64,000 nt of DNA from Bipolaris cookei (lineage: Eukaryota > Ascomycota > Dothideomycetes > Pleosporales > Pleosporaceae), in assembly GCA_002286855.1 (NCBI GenBank), contig NRSV01000075.1, positions 62,001 through 126,000 of the forward strand, written 5' to 3'. Positions 10,804 to 24,900 of the stretch are shown here, in pieces. The notes beneath the pieces were generated by a model. That model saw nothing but the letters and a program-made list of their open reading frames with translations, did not search any database and was not told the origin of the DNA. Position numbers and translations under genes: made by a program. Within the stretch, counting starts at the first letter, position 1, and each line of letters begins with the position of its first letter.

Positions 10804-10992
10804 TTAGAAAATTCGAACACTCGAAATTACGTCGAAAAAAATAAAAGCAGGGTTGAAAAAAAAAGAACATGTTCTTTTTTCTACCCATCAGGGACTAGAT
10901 AAAAATACAACTAATATAGCTGTAGGTATAAAGATATACACAATATTAAGTAAATATATTGTTCTATAAAATGTGAAAAATCTAGTTAGCAT
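10804..10992 (-). CDS. small ORF (62 aa), doubtful
   Basis: An ATG-started frame reading MLTRFFTFYRTIYLLNIVY then a hydrophobic stretch IFIPTAILVVFL. The second half runs through two palindromic elements (the AAAGAACATGTTCTTT hairpin and the CGACGTAATTTC hairpin), so the C-terminus is repeat-derived. The N-terminal half looks like one membrane helix. I do not recognise it; it could be a remnant of a small hydrophobic gene truncated by element insertion, or chance. Confidence 0.25.
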
Positions 10993-11010
10993 TAATTAAT
11001 GACTGCTAAC

Positions 11011-12468
11011 TCAACCCTTTAACCCAAAAGTACCATTTCTGGTCTTAGAATTAATAAGGGTATACTGTACATTAGATTTAGCGTAACCTCTTAGCATAGT
11101 AGATGATTTATTATTAAATGAGGAACGTATGTTTTTTAAGCTACCTGCATATCTATATTTAAATACTGCTCTCATAGCTGTTAAACGTCTTGTTAATCTA
11201 CCTGATGCTTCAAATCTTACACCACTTACTACTTGTTGTTTTATAGTATTTATAATATTGTTTTTATTCATTGCTTCAATATTATCATCGAATGTTATAA
11301 GTGTATGTAAATCAGGTATTCTTACCATTTGTAATATAGCTTTTCTTAAAACTCTTACTGCTTTATTTTTCCTATCTCTTAATTTTAGAGCTACTGCTGA
11401 TGAAAAAACGTCACTGTTTAAATGTATAGATCTTAATTCAACTAAGTTAATTTCTACCTTTTTGTTATACAATTTTTCAATTAAACTAATTAAACCAAAA
11501 TTTCTTAAGTTTAGATTTAAGCTATTAAATTTAGATTTATTAAAATTAAGCAATTTTAATGAATTAAATAATATTTTTTGTAATCTAACTAATTTTTTTA
11601 AAAGTCTAATGTTATAAGTAGGTATATTACTTAATTTAAGGTATTTTCTTCTTAAATTTACTAGGAAGTATCTTATTAAGTTGTTATTTGTTTTAAAGAA
11701 AGCCATATTTCATTTTCTAAATATGAAAAAGTTATTCTTTAATAAGGAAGGTATTCTGTTTTTATGATTTGGTACAAATCCTCTTTTTATTTTATTTTTA
11801 TAAAAATTAACTCATCTAATAGTTTTTAATCTTGTAGGTGTAAAATATTTTTCTGAACGATCCTCTAAAAAGATTTTTTTTCCACCAACCATCAGATTTT
11901 CAGCTAAAAATAATCTAAAATCTTCTAATCTTGTAGGTGTAAGATATTCCGAAAATATTTTAGATCCGTTGGCTATTAGACCTCCATCCAAAAATATTTT
12001 ATCTCCATCAACTATTAATTTTCTATATTTTACAAGTACAAGAATTTTTAATATATATCACTCAATAGATGATTTTTGTTTATTGTATAAATACAACGTA
12101 ATAAAAAGTTTAGTGTTAGTATGTTTTAGCTCAGCTCTACTTGCATAGATTTTATTTGCTGAATAACGAATCTTGTTATCACGTCTACGTTTAAAGAGAA
12201 TTTTTATTTTATCTTGTAACATATTACAATAACTTCTAAGTAATGTATTTAATACTGCATCTTTACTTATTAAAGATTTTAAGTAGGATTTATTGTAAGA
12301 GTATACACTACTTAATCATTCTTTACTAGAAGAATGGTGAAAAATAATATTATTATATTCATCTCTTTCAGAATTACTTTGTATTTTATTACTTTTTTCT
12401 ATAATATATTTAGTATTTAATGATTTATCATTAAAATTATTTTGTTTATTTTTGAATATGTTTAACAT
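11011..12468 (-). CDS. rps3: mitochondrial ribosomal protein S3
   Basis: Free-standing 485-aa RPS3, a small-subunit ribosomal protein. It is very rich in Lys, Asn and Arg, as usual for the fungal family. The C-terminal third carries the conserved core GVRFEASGRLTRRLTAMRAVFKYR followed by GYAKSNVQYTLINSKTRNGTFGLKG, the best-conserved end of fungal RPS3. Start ATG 12468 opens the frame. Residues about 151-214 hold a threefold internal repeat: LIVDGDKIFLDG, LIANGSKIFSEYLTPTRL and LMVGGKKIFLEDRSEKYFTPTRL, probably a tandem expansion. It is not located in a large-rRNA intron here. Confidence 0.93.
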
Positions 12469-12639
12469 AGAATGTTATTATGGATTATTGGTATAAATTA
12501 GGGCAAAGCAATGAAAATTATAAGTTTAATTAAAAACATTGTACATTCTTAATAGATTGCTATTATTTTGTAATATTAAATAGCATATAAAGTATATTTT
12601 AGAATGATTACATATACTTAAAGAATAATGAGAAATAAG

Positions 12640-12935
12640 TGATTTGAACACTTAACCTTCTTCTTTTTATAAACTAAAAAGAAAACCCGAATGCTATTCT
12701 AATGGAGTGAATCCCTTTCATTCTCTTTTTATTTTTCCTCCCCCATACGGGGGAAGATATAAGTCTTTACCAGACCTAAGTTCATCTTCTGCCCGATTGC
12801 TATAAATATAAATCTATCTTGCAATCTTCCAGCAAAAAATATTTATCTATTGGAATTTGTTATAGTTTTGCCACATGTATTTTAAACATAAGCGAACAGT
12901 TTTCATAACATGTTTATTGTAAAAACCTGTTAAAC
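12640..12935 (-). repeat. structured 3' element, copy 2 (after cox3)
   Basis: Minus-strand copy starting 2 nt after the cox3 stop. It keeps TATAACAAATTCCA, GCTGGAAGATTGCA, GCAGAAGATGAAC and the TCTTCCCCCGTATGGGGGAGGA hairpin, and ends with AAGTG-TTCAAAT-CACTT, which looks like a tRNA T arm or a terminator stem. Compensatory-looking differences from copy 1 (for example TTCCA/TGGAA against CCAG/CTGG) support a folded RNA. Confidence 0.7.
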
Positions 12936-12936
12936 T

Positions 12937-15900
12937 TTAAGATCCTCAATAATATATGGATACAAATAAGAATAATCATACAACATCAACAAAATGTCAG
13001 TAAAGTATTCCGGCTTCTAATCCTAGATGATGGTTATTTGTTAGCGGTTTTATGTCTTTAGCCTTTGCCTATAAAAACAATGCATTAGGCTGAGCTGACA
13101 TATTTTATTAAGCCAATCTTATACTTCGACCTTACTTAAGATAGTCTCAAAAGCGACGTTACCGTAGTACCATAGCTTGTTATAAGTTGGCGCCCTTTTT
13201 CAAGGGCAACTAGAGCACATCTTACTCATTTCAGAGTATCACCGTATGCTCGTTGCTCTTTTACTGGTTTCCCAATGTTAGATCCGCGATTGCCCATTAC
13301 TTTTTCAAGATATCCTTGTTAATATTACCTTACCTTACACATTACTGCAAGCCGCATTGAGACTTTTCACCCAATGTTTGGTTAACAAGGCTATTAGGGG
13401 GTTCCCGGAGTTTGGCGATAAACCACCTTCAAGCTGTCTGCTCACACAGCCCTACAAATATAATAACCCGAATTTAACGAACTCTTCCTTTTCGAGACCC
13501 CTTGTACGAACCTGCAAATAGAACAAACAAAAATTAACTTTTTTTGTTTAGATTAAAAAAGATATAACCCCTTACTGGTTTACCGGTATCTAAATACCTA
13601 TTTATAGTAGTCATAGGTACTTTATCTTGTAAACCAAGGTATGCCTCTCTAACACTATTAAAGGTTTTACCTGATTTAACCTCTTGTACAATTATAGGTT
13701 TAACTCGTCCCCTTTTAGTGGTGTCGACATTTGGAATTATGTTTTTGCCTACTTCCAAGGTAGCTGACTCTGAATCCACTAAAACCCTCTTTGTATTCAT
13801 ATTTTCTCTAATTTTACGTATTTGGTCTAAACCTTCAGGAGTCAAATGTTTTTTGGCTATAATTAAATGAATAGTTTTACTTCAACAAAGATAATCTTTT
13901 TCTTTTATACCTACTATTTTATATTGTGAGAAAAAAGGTATAATATAGTTAGCAAGGGCAGAGACGTCAGAAACTAAATAATCACCATGCCGATGGTCTT
14001 TGGAAAGGTAATACTTACCACAACCAAAGTATTTTTCTAAAAGAGTAAGCATCTGCCTATCCCTAACATGTTGAGTTAATTGAAATCCAACCCTCACTCT
14101 ATATCCTAATTTACTCTTGGTATCTTTACCAATATTAAAGAAAAAACATCCTTCTCCCGAAGTAAAACCTGCTACCCAGAAAGGGTTTGGTATTTCTGTT
14201 GTACAGATAAGAGGTCTAGTTTTAGGGATTATATTAGGAAATGCCTGTTCCAATTTTTTGGACAACCCTAGGTTCATTGATGCTTTAATTGCTACAATTT
14301 TTTCTAAACCTGCCAAAGTTAAATGTTCTTTTCTAAGTATCAAGAGAACTGCTTCACGAAATAATAAATAGTCACCGTATTTTTGGGTAATAATGGGGTA
14401 ATTATCAAAGTGTTCAATGATTTTCTGAAGATCATTTAAAGAAAAAACCACCAAAGTTCATTTATTTTTACCTTGCTTATTTAATCCGATTCCTCCAAAA
14501 AACGCTTCTATAGAATTTAGTATTGCCCTATCTTTAACATGTAGTGAAATTTGAAAACAAACCACCACCGATCAACCTAACTTACTAGCAGGATTTTCTC
14601 TTATACTAATCATAAAACAACCTTCAGCATCAGAAAACCCAGTTACGAACCAAGGATCTAAATAATTTTTTTCATTATTTAGAGGCAAGTTAGAAGTTCT
14701 AGTTTTAGTTGAATATAAACGATATGTTTTTAAATCCTATACGTTTTGTATTAAAACGTAGTCTTAAGGGGTTTATTAAACACTTTGTATTTAAATGGTA
14801 TGCTAATACACGTCATAAACCAACAGCTAAAAATGCTGTTCCAATCATTACCGCGTCTATCTTTACTTTAGCATATCGAACGAGTTATATGTGTTTAACT
14901 TTTATAGTTAATACATATGTATATACTAACTCGCAAACCTTATAACTCCGACTTAGCTAGGACGTAAAGTTATTTCCATATTTCTATGGAAGACTGAATA
15001 CACCTTAATTACAGAAGAGAATATAGGGTCAAAATTTTTAAGATCTGTCTCCTTCTATAACAACCGCCATCTACTCGATGCGCTTTTCCTTATTAAGATA
15101 TTAATAAAGGTTAGTTCCGCGATAGCCCATTTAAGTTTCCTTAATACAAATAAATTATTACCTCACCCATTATGATTAGTAATGGTACTTATTATTAGAC
15201 TTTTCACTATATATAAGGTGGTATTATTGTCTTTAGGGTTTCCCCGGAGTTTGGCGGTTTAGTATTAGCTTATAATTAAAATTTACTTCTTAAAAAGTAC
15301 AGTACAAGTACCAAAAGGGAGTTATTATACTTTTATATCCCTCTTGCCACATTTTTTGCCTGTTTCATTCTGCTGTTTGATTTAATTAATTAAACAAAAT
15401 AAAAAGCAATAGGGCATGTAAGAGTCCGTAATTACACCCTCTGCTTACTGCAAAGGGTAAAAGAAAAGGTGTCAAACCCTTAAAATACTCACTATATCCC
15501 TTTATTCATATTAGATTTTATTTGGCAAACCAAGTCAAATCCTTCTTTGGTTAAATGATCCTTGGCTTTTATTATTTTGGCTGCTTTACATCAAGCATCA
15601 AAATCTTTGGATTTTACACCTCTTATGTTGAATTCACGGAAAAACGGCATGATTTTTTCATAATTACCTGCAAAATTCATACATTCAAAATATACCGTAG
15701 TTTGGTTTGCAGAGGTTGAACGATATGCACCGCAACCAAAAAAATCAACGAAACTACTAATTAGTGATGAATCCCTACTATGCTGATATATACTAAAGAC
15801 CAATCTTAAGTAAAATTTTGAAGAAGATTTGTTTTCAGTAATCGCAAAACAACCATCTCCGGATACAAACCCCGCCACTCACTGTCCAACTTTCATCCAT

Positions 15901-18900
15901 TGGGTGCTACCTGGCGTTGTAAGAGGTATTTCATAATTGGCCGAAGACTTAGCTTTAGAAAGAATTTGCATACTTTCAACTAAAGGTCTTAATGTTGGCA
16001 CAGTATCAGGGAAGGCAGCCTTTAGTTCATCGTTTAAACCGAGATTAATAGAAGCTTTAATAGACACAATTTCCTGTAACCCTTTCATTGTTAAATGTTC
16101 CTTGGCATTAACCATATTTACAACGGATTTAAAGAGAAGGAAATCTGCAAGCTTTTGAGTAATTAGAGGATATTTAATAAAGTGAGGTATAATAACAGTA
16201 GTTAACTCTTCTATAGAAGATACGTAGTACCCACAGTTATTTTTTCCCTCTGTTATTTTTCCAATACCTCCAAAATAAGCTTGAATTTCTTTTAAAAGCG
16301 GCAAATCTCGAGAATGAAGATGAATTGAAAAGATATATTCTACATTTCAAGGCACTAGAGTTTTTTTAGAATTAGATTTTCTAACTCTAATAGAAAAACA
16401 ACCTTCTGCATCGACAAATCCTGTTATAAACCAAGGATCTAATTGAAATATTTGTGGGCCTAAAGGTAGTAAGCTTTTTTTGTCATTACGAGAAGTAAAT
16501 GTAAAAAAAGATCTAGAACTAATACATTTTTTTACACTACTTTTCCTGTCCCAATAGGAAGATGAATGTAATCCGTGGACAATTTTGTTATCATAAGAGC
16601 TCTTTATCTCTTATTTCCATTCCTTATCGAAATGGTTCAGACTATGTCTTCATTTATAATAAACTATTTAGTTATGTTATTATAAACGCAGGGTGTTCGT
16701 GGTAGAATTATTGTAAATAAAGTACTCATCTACTAGTCGTTGAGGCTTCATGTATTCCTCTATCTCTTTTATTTTTTTTGTTATTTCTTTTTTCTAGGCC
16801 CCCTCTCTCTGAGAGAGAGGGGGTCCAAACAGTTATTTAAGTTAAACAACGTCAAAAAATAAGAGACTAGATATTTTTATATTATTTTCAACATTTATTT
16901 AATACATGCTTCGCCGCACGTTGTCCACATTATTTTACATATAATAATAATGGAGTTTCATGCAATTTACCCTGTTTTCTACAAAATATTGTATATATAT
17001 ATATTAGTATAACTAACTATAATTTATCTGTTTCTATTCATATTTTTTTTAATTTTTATTATTTCTTTTAATAGGTCACTGTTTTCTTCGTAATTGATAT
17101 TTTTTTCAGTTATGCTTGCTATTTTTTTGAAATCATAAAAGTCTAATAGTTTTTTACCTTTTAAAGAGTATGTATCAAAAAAAGGTATTATTTTATTAAG
17201 TATATCATAAAATTTATATACAACATAAGAAGATTGAGTTGGTCTAGTTTTTACTGTTTCCACAAAACCACAATTTAAATAAGTTGCTAGGTTTTCGAGT
17301 AAAGCTAAATCACGTTTGTGCTGTGATATAGAAAAATAAACATTTACTTTATATGCAATACCTAGGCCTTTCTTTATTTTGGAAGTTTTTACATAAAAAC
17401 AACCCTCACCATCAACAAACCCAGCTACTCAAAAAGGATTAAAATCTTTTGTAGGTAAAACTAGGTTTCTTACTGTGGGCTGTATACCAGGAAATATACT
17501 TAGTAAAGTTTTTGACAATCCTTTACCCATAGAAGCTTTGCATGATAATATCTTGTTTAAACCTTCTTCATAATTATGCTGATTATCGTAAAGCATATGT
17601 ACTACTAAGGAGAATAAACGAAAATCTTCTTTTTTTTGTGTTAATAAATTATATTGATTAAAATGAGGTAAAATTACGTCTTTTAACGCACTAATAGATT
17701 GTACTGAATATATTGCTGTTGGACTCCCTTTTTTTATTCTTTTAATGATAGTACCTACTACAAAGAAATTTTTAATTTCTTTCAATAAATTATAATCTTT
17801 TTCATGTAGTTCTATGGAAAAGATGGGTGCGATACGTATATTTTTAAATCTACTTTCGTCTTTTCCAACTCTTATGGAAAAGCTAGACTCTGCGTCGCAA
17901 AACCCTGTTATTCAATTAGGATCCATATTGTTAGATTTATTTGAATAAGATATACCTTTTTTTATATATATACTATTTTTAGTAGGGGCTATAATTAACC
18001 CTGTTCCAAAGTAAAAACATGATCCAAAAGCTCCATCTGAAATAGTGAATGATGATACTGAATATTCAACACCTTGTAGTGCTGTGAATATAGTTGCTAA
18101 TATAATAGTATATAATAGACCATATAAAGCTTTACCTCTTTTTCCGTTAATTAAAAAATGATGTGCATATGTAACAGTAAACCCTGAAGCCAATAAAAGC
18201 CAACTTTAATTTTATGAAAGGCGTAACCTTACCGTATCCCTTTGGAAGTTAGACTCTTTTTGCATTTTTAATTAATTAAAATTAACCTAAAAAGTAATTA
18301 ACACACATTACTTTCTATATATTTATGGTAAATAGTATTATAAAAACTACAAAACAAGTTTATTTAACATAGGAATACTATAATAAGAAGTATATAACCA
18401 CCGTGTAAGTGGCGTAACCGCTGTGTGTGCATGGTTCATCCTAACTTCTTACGATATCACACTCGTCTTAAAGTCCGATTGTACATTTGGACGGGCATTT
18501 CAGCCCAGCCCCGGTGAACCAATCTGTAGCGACATTTACAACTGCCGACGGTCTTGGTTTAGGATACCTTAACCGTTTCCACCTAATTTTTCTACTAGCA
18601 CAGAACTGATTCGGTTGTAACCTTTTCTCAGCTCCTTTTTTAACTCTATAAAATATTTATTCATATATAATATCCTTCCTCCAACATAAAGAGGAAATGA
18701 TTTAATTTACTCAGAAGCAATAGGATAAAACACTGGTATTCTTCTCACAGTATAGTCCTTAAATACTATTTTAGAACCATCGGAATTATTATCTAAGACC
18801 TCTAAATGTCTTTTTAAAGTTTTAAAACTTGTATCTAACATTAGAGCAGATTCAGCCAAATTAGGCATTAATAGTACCTCTCCTGAAGGTTTAATTATTT

Positions 18901-21900
18901 CATATATACAACTACTTGAACGACTGCGTACTACTTTCTTTGTAATAAGGTCTATCTGACGACCATCTTTAAGGTGTTCAATGGTAGGTTTTGCATTCAT
19001 CAGTCTATCCATTTCATCCTTACTTAAGTAATTTACTGTACCTTGGAATGTTGATAACCGATAGTTGTTCATGGTATAAGATAATTTAAGTACCAATGCG
19101 GCTATTTCCTCAATACTGTGGGCACCATTATAAATAGTCTTACATATGATTTTAAAATCTAAAAAATCTTCACCTTTTTTAGTCATAAATTTTTCTTCAC
19201 TCAGAAAAGGTATTAAATAGTTATTTAAAACATGTGTATTTTTAATCATTAATGCTGCTAAAGGTATAGATTTACCTTTGTCTCTAGCTTTTTCCGATAT
19301 TATTGAAAGAATGGAAGTATTTTTTATCTTATACATAGAATATGAATCAAAACCTAAATTATTTTCTAAAAATTCTTTTATTTTTACTAATAAAGGAAGT
19401 TGTGTTTTGGATAATCTAATAGAAAGAAGAGGTTTAAAAGTGGCTCTTTCTATACTAAATGAACCATCACCCTCTATAAAACCTAGTAATCAACTTTTTG
19501 TAATTAAGACATGGTTTTCTGGCATATTAAAATTAATACGCTTAGTATTCATGTTATTTTTTAATTCCAATAACTTAGATATTAATTCATCTGTCAACTT
19601 TTCTCTTTTTTGATATAAAGTAAAAGCTAAGTTAAAATCTGAAAAATCCAAATACTTACTAGTGTTTAATTTGTATTTGCTAAAAATAGAGATTAAATTC
19701 TTAATATCCTCCATTTTTGTTACAACAAATATATACTTATCAGTATAGGAATAAATCTTACCCATACGTAATTTACTTTGAATAATGTTTAAAACACCTA
19801 GATCGTCTTTGTGTAGTCCTATCGTAAATTTAAAAGAAAAAACTTCTATCTTATTTGTTTTTCTGTTTAGTATAGGACTTATCGTGAAACTACCTTCAGC
19901 ATCTGAGAATCCTGCGAATCATCTATAAAATTTATCAAGAAAAGCGCTATTTAAATAATACTTAGCCACCAATTTCTTTAATCTCTTGGATTTAGAGAGA
20001 TCTACACGAGAAGATACAGTTATCAACAAAGGTAAAGATAGTAAACTAGGTAGGTCGATATAGTTATAATTAAGAGTTAAGTTAAGCTCGCAGAGTTGGG
20101 TTTTCACCAACACAGCTACATTATCCGCACATAAGATAATTACACGATAAACTGTATTTATTAACGGTAATTCAAAAGGATCTATAGCTTCAATTCCCAT
20201 AGGAGGTCATGTTGCACCTAGCTCGACGGCTGGTGAAAGAGCACTCGTTTTAAAAAACTATTTGTTGCTTTGTTTATAGAAAAGAACATGATAAGTTTTT
20301 AAATTTTTAATTTTATACAAAACTATGTTAATATTTTCTATTTTTATTCATACTTCCTTTTATCTTCTTAATTTGATCTAGTCCCTCTCGAGTTAAGTGT
20401 TGTTTATTTTTAATAAGCAAAGCCGCTTTTTTGAAATCCTCATAATTCTTGGATTTTACACCATGTAATTTAAATTTTTCAAAAATGGGTATCACTTTAT
20501 CAAAAACATCTGTAAATTTTTCAACTACAAATTCACCATAACCTGATTTAGGTATATATCTACCACAATTTAAAGTTGAAATTAAACTTTTTAGGAACTC
20601 TTCATCTCTAACATGTTGAGTTAAAATAAATCTCAATCATACAGTTTCCCCTAACTTAGATTCTGGGGATTTTTTTAATGCTACAAAGAAACACCCTTCA
20701 GCATCAGTGAAACCAGCTAACCAGTGTAGACTTTTTATATTTCTATCTTTAATATCTGGTCTTAAAATAGGCTCTATATCAGGGAAAGCTAGATTTAAGC
20801 TGTCTGACATTACTTTATTGTTCATAACAGCTTTAATTGACATGATTTTATTTAAACCTTCTACAGTTAAATGTCTTCCTTGTTCCATATCATTTACTAC
20901 TTGCTTAAAAAGTAGATAGTCAGATTGTTTATTGGTTAATAAAGGGTATTTATCAAAATGATTCATAATAACTTTTAAGTTTTCAAAACCAGATACTCTA
21001 AATTGAACAGATTCCACTCCTAATTTAGATATTGTACCTACACCAAAAAACAATTGAATTTGTTCTAATAAGGCAAGATCCCTTATGTGTACACCAATAT
21101 GAAAAACAGGTTTTACTCTATAGGCCATTTTATATCTAGTCCCCAAAGGGGACTTACCTTTAGGTATGGCCCCTGAAGGGGACCATCCCCAAAGGATAGG
21201 GTTAGAACTAACACCTACATAAAAACATCCTTCCCCGTCAGTAAAACCAGTTACATAATAAGGATTTAAGCCATTAGTAGAAGCATAACTAAAGTTAGAA
21301 GACATTGCTTTACTAGTACCCGAAGGGGACTGACCTTTAGGTCTGGCCCTTGAAGGGGACCATTCCCAAAGGGTAGAAGATAAATCTATTTGGGAATTAG
21401 AATAAGAAAATTTAGTATAGAATCTTAGTATAGATTGAAAAATAGTATTAACATATTTTATTAGTTGTATAAAAACCCAATTTCTCAGGCATCTAGAGTA
21501 TACCTTACAGTATTTAAAAAATACTGAGGAACCGTCTACTCGTTGCTCTTTTACAGATATAAGACTATCTGATTTAGATCCGCGATTGTCCATTCCTTGA
21601 TTTGTATCAAGAATCTCTAATGATGTTACTGTACCCTCAGTCATTAATGGGGCCACTTTATAAGTTTCCTTATGAAGATTAGTTATTAGAGCTTTAGGAT
21701 TTTCCCGGAATTTGGCTCCTATCCACAAAGTGCTTAGTTTATGGAAAAATGCTCAGAATATAGCTAAGAAGAATAAAGCTTCAGATACTATAAATAAACC
21801 AACACCAAGATTTAATCCTCTTTGGACAGCCAAGGTGTGATGACCTATATATGTCGTTTTTAATTTGACATTGTACACTAGTTTCCAGAGAGAGGGAGAG

Positions 21901-24900
21901 TAAGGCTTCACCCCTCTACTTGCATCTTAATACGACATATTAAAAAATTCGTACCTATACATATAAAAGATTAAAATACCTTCAACGGTTTGTTAATGGT
22001 ATAGAAAAGACTAGTGGGCATCAACCTAGAAAAATAAGAATATATACAGGTTTTATTTTATACTTATATTTACATAATTTGATGTTTTTTTTAATAAATT
22101 AAGTAAAATGAAGATTAAACGGATAAAAGGTGGAAAACTAAGAATAAAAATTATTAAGATGATCTCAATTATAATAAGCACGACTATTATTCATAGAACT
22201 TTTAATCGCTCTTATTTTAAGTATCTCTTCTCTTGTTAACCTTTTACCTAAGAAACTTAATCCTTCAAAAAAAGATAAATAATTAAGATACTTGCTAGAC
22301 ATTAAAGGAAATTTAGTTAGATAAGTAGTTATAATATGATGCTTTCTGTCAGATTGAGCGAAAAAAACAATTGATTTAGCTGGTTCTTTAAAAGATGGAG
22401 AATTTCCTACTTTATAATTTAAATTAACTTGAAAAAATTTGGCCAATTGTGTCATAAAAGGAACATTGGATTCCCTTGTTACTCTATTTAATTCACTTTG
22501 ATTTATAGAGAACACACATTGTACCCTTCCTCGCGTTACATTATCATCTGATCCGTACTCACCAGTTAATTTTATAGAGAAATGGCCATCTGTATCAATG
22601 AAACCAGCTAATCAAGCATTAGAGTCTATACTACTAGTATCTAAAGGCAATTTAACTATATTAGCGTTTCGCCACATATTAAGATTGTCTATAGCTTTAT
22701 ATAAAGCTAGAATCTTAGGAGTACGAAATTTACCATTAACAAGGTTAATAAGCTTAATAACCTCATCGGCATTAGTAACACTATATCTACATACACCTTT
22801 TTTTTCTGAATATATAACCCCTGTGTTTAAAGTTTTCTGTAATTTTTCATACATAGAATTCTCATTTTTACCAAAAGTAAAAACGATTTTGGGAGAAATC
22901 TTTTCTCTTTCACCCTTTCTAAGTATGATAGATCCGTCTCCTTCAATTAATCCAGCAAGATAATAACCTAATTGATTTGTTGTACCTGTGTGAATAGTTC
23001 TAACTATTGATTTAACCAATCTTTCTTTTAAGGGTAATCCTTTAGAAAGACAAGTAGCATTTACATGTGATGTAAATGAAGTTAGCTTTAACCCACATTT
23101 ATTTTTCGTGTGATGACCTATATATGTCAAAATTGTCCAATATATTTCTATATCGGTTGGACTATATCATAGTTAATGGGTTAACTAAATTACAATTAAC
23201 GTATTAACTTTTTACGTGTAGTCTCTGAGGATTCTACTAAGATATTTATCCGTCTTTTGGTATCCTGCTGATTATTCTTTTCTGATAGAAACTTTCAGCA
23301 TACAGTAAAATTTAAAGAGGGCACATAATAAAGCAAATACTGTTTTTTTTTTATAATTTTCCTATTAAAGATCTAATTTTTAATCTTCCTTCATCGGTAA
23401 GATGTTCTTTTTTGATAAGCATATTATAAACAATTTCTCATATCTTAAAATCATTTAATTTATCCCCTATTAAGGGATATTTATTAAAATAATTAACAAG
23501 AAATTTTACACTTTCTAAAGATGATACACTTACAGTTAATATTTCTGAGTTTGTATTATTAGTATAACTTTTAAGATTACAAGATAAAAATAAGGCTAAA
23601 TCTTCCATAAAAGGTTTCATAGAAGAAGATGTCGGTTTATCAAATAAACGCTGATTCAATATAAATTTAAGAGTAACACTTTCACCAACAGATCTTTTAC
23701 GAGTATCTGATTTAGTTTTTCTTTCTAGATACTTAATTCCAAAATGTCCGTCAGACTCCGTAAAACCTGTAAATCAACTATTATCAAAAAGATTAGAGTT
23801 ATCTAATAAACTTTCTGGTGTATCCAAAGAATATTTAGCATTCATAAATTTAATTAAATCATTAAACCTTATATTTTTAGGTGTTCTAAGTTTACCGTGC
23901 ATTAAATTAATAAAAAGCATAATACCTTTTATATCTCCTATAATATAACGAATAGCGTTATTACCTGAAGCTTGGAAACGTCCTATATTACCTAATTCTG
24001 ATTGAATAAAGGCATACATACCCAAATTATTAATATGTGAAGTAAATACTATTCTCTCCCAGCGGGAGCTCCTTAGAGCTCCTGCGGAGCTCCGCAGGAG
24101 AGGATTTAATACTCTATTTAACGTTGTAACACCTAAAGACGGAAGAGAAATATGACCCAGAGGATATAAATATGTATATTAGATTATTTTTTTTATTATA
24201 GAAGGTAACATATAAGGTTTTATACTCATTAATAAAGTATTTAATGAAGAACGATAAATATATATACTGTGTTTATCTTTTTCTAGTATTAAATTACAAC
24301 GTAATCTATATTTGATCATTAATACATTTATTAATTTAACGGAATCGAATATGTTGTTAAAATTAGTATAGAGTTTTATTCCTCTTCCTTGTAAGCTTAT
24401 ACCACTACCCATTACTCAATGAGCTAAAACAAAAGGTGTCAATAGATCATATATATTGCAAGGCACCCTTTTTACATTTTTGATATAAAACATAGAATAA
24501 ATTTCAATAAAACAGAACAACCATTTTGTAGATATTAACATAACATCTACTGGTTTACCTTTCAGGTTATTATTAAAACGGTAAGGGTCTTTTTCACAAT
24601 ACATATAAATTTCTCTAAACACGTAATAAATATATTCCTTATTAACATAAGGTTGACAGAATTTAATACGTGCTTTTGAATTTGTTTTACGGTGAATATT
24701 GGCTCAACCTTCTGATAAGAGTAAACCAATAAAAATGCTATACAAGTACGGAGGTATTGCGTGCTTAATACAAATTTCTTTTAGAGGTTCTTTATAACAA
24801 AAAACAGCTGTAGAGGGAAGGTTTTTTATACATATAGCCCTTGTAGATGAAATATCTTGCAAAGGCTCAAACTCTCTTACTTTTTTATTTGGCTAGATAT

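Larger units (their letters stand above)
20246..21740 (-). other. cox3 group I intron 2
   Basis: After AFFH, before SALSPAVELG. Second-type core: CGCGGATCTAAATCAG (about 21565-21582, minus), GAGCAACGAGTAGACG (about 21536-21551). The HEG frame runs through the core. Confidence 0.85.

Noticed and set aside
11129..11617. Plus-strand open frame of 162 codons
   Set aside because: It is the antisense of rps3, whose C-terminal conserved core is clear on the minus strand.
12655..12765. Possible tRNA in the 3' element
   Set aside because: The T-arm-like end is good, but there is no matching acceptor, D arm or U33-containing anticodon loop in copies 1-3.
18400..18600. Group II intron domain
   Set aside because: No domain V or reverse transcriptase ORF seen; the segment fits a group I core and is shared with cox1 intron 5.
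20707..20919. Plus-strand open frames opposite LAGLIDADG genes (also 14117, 15937, 52663)
   Set aside because: Antisense shadows of HEG helix regions; they repeat because the HEGs are homologous.
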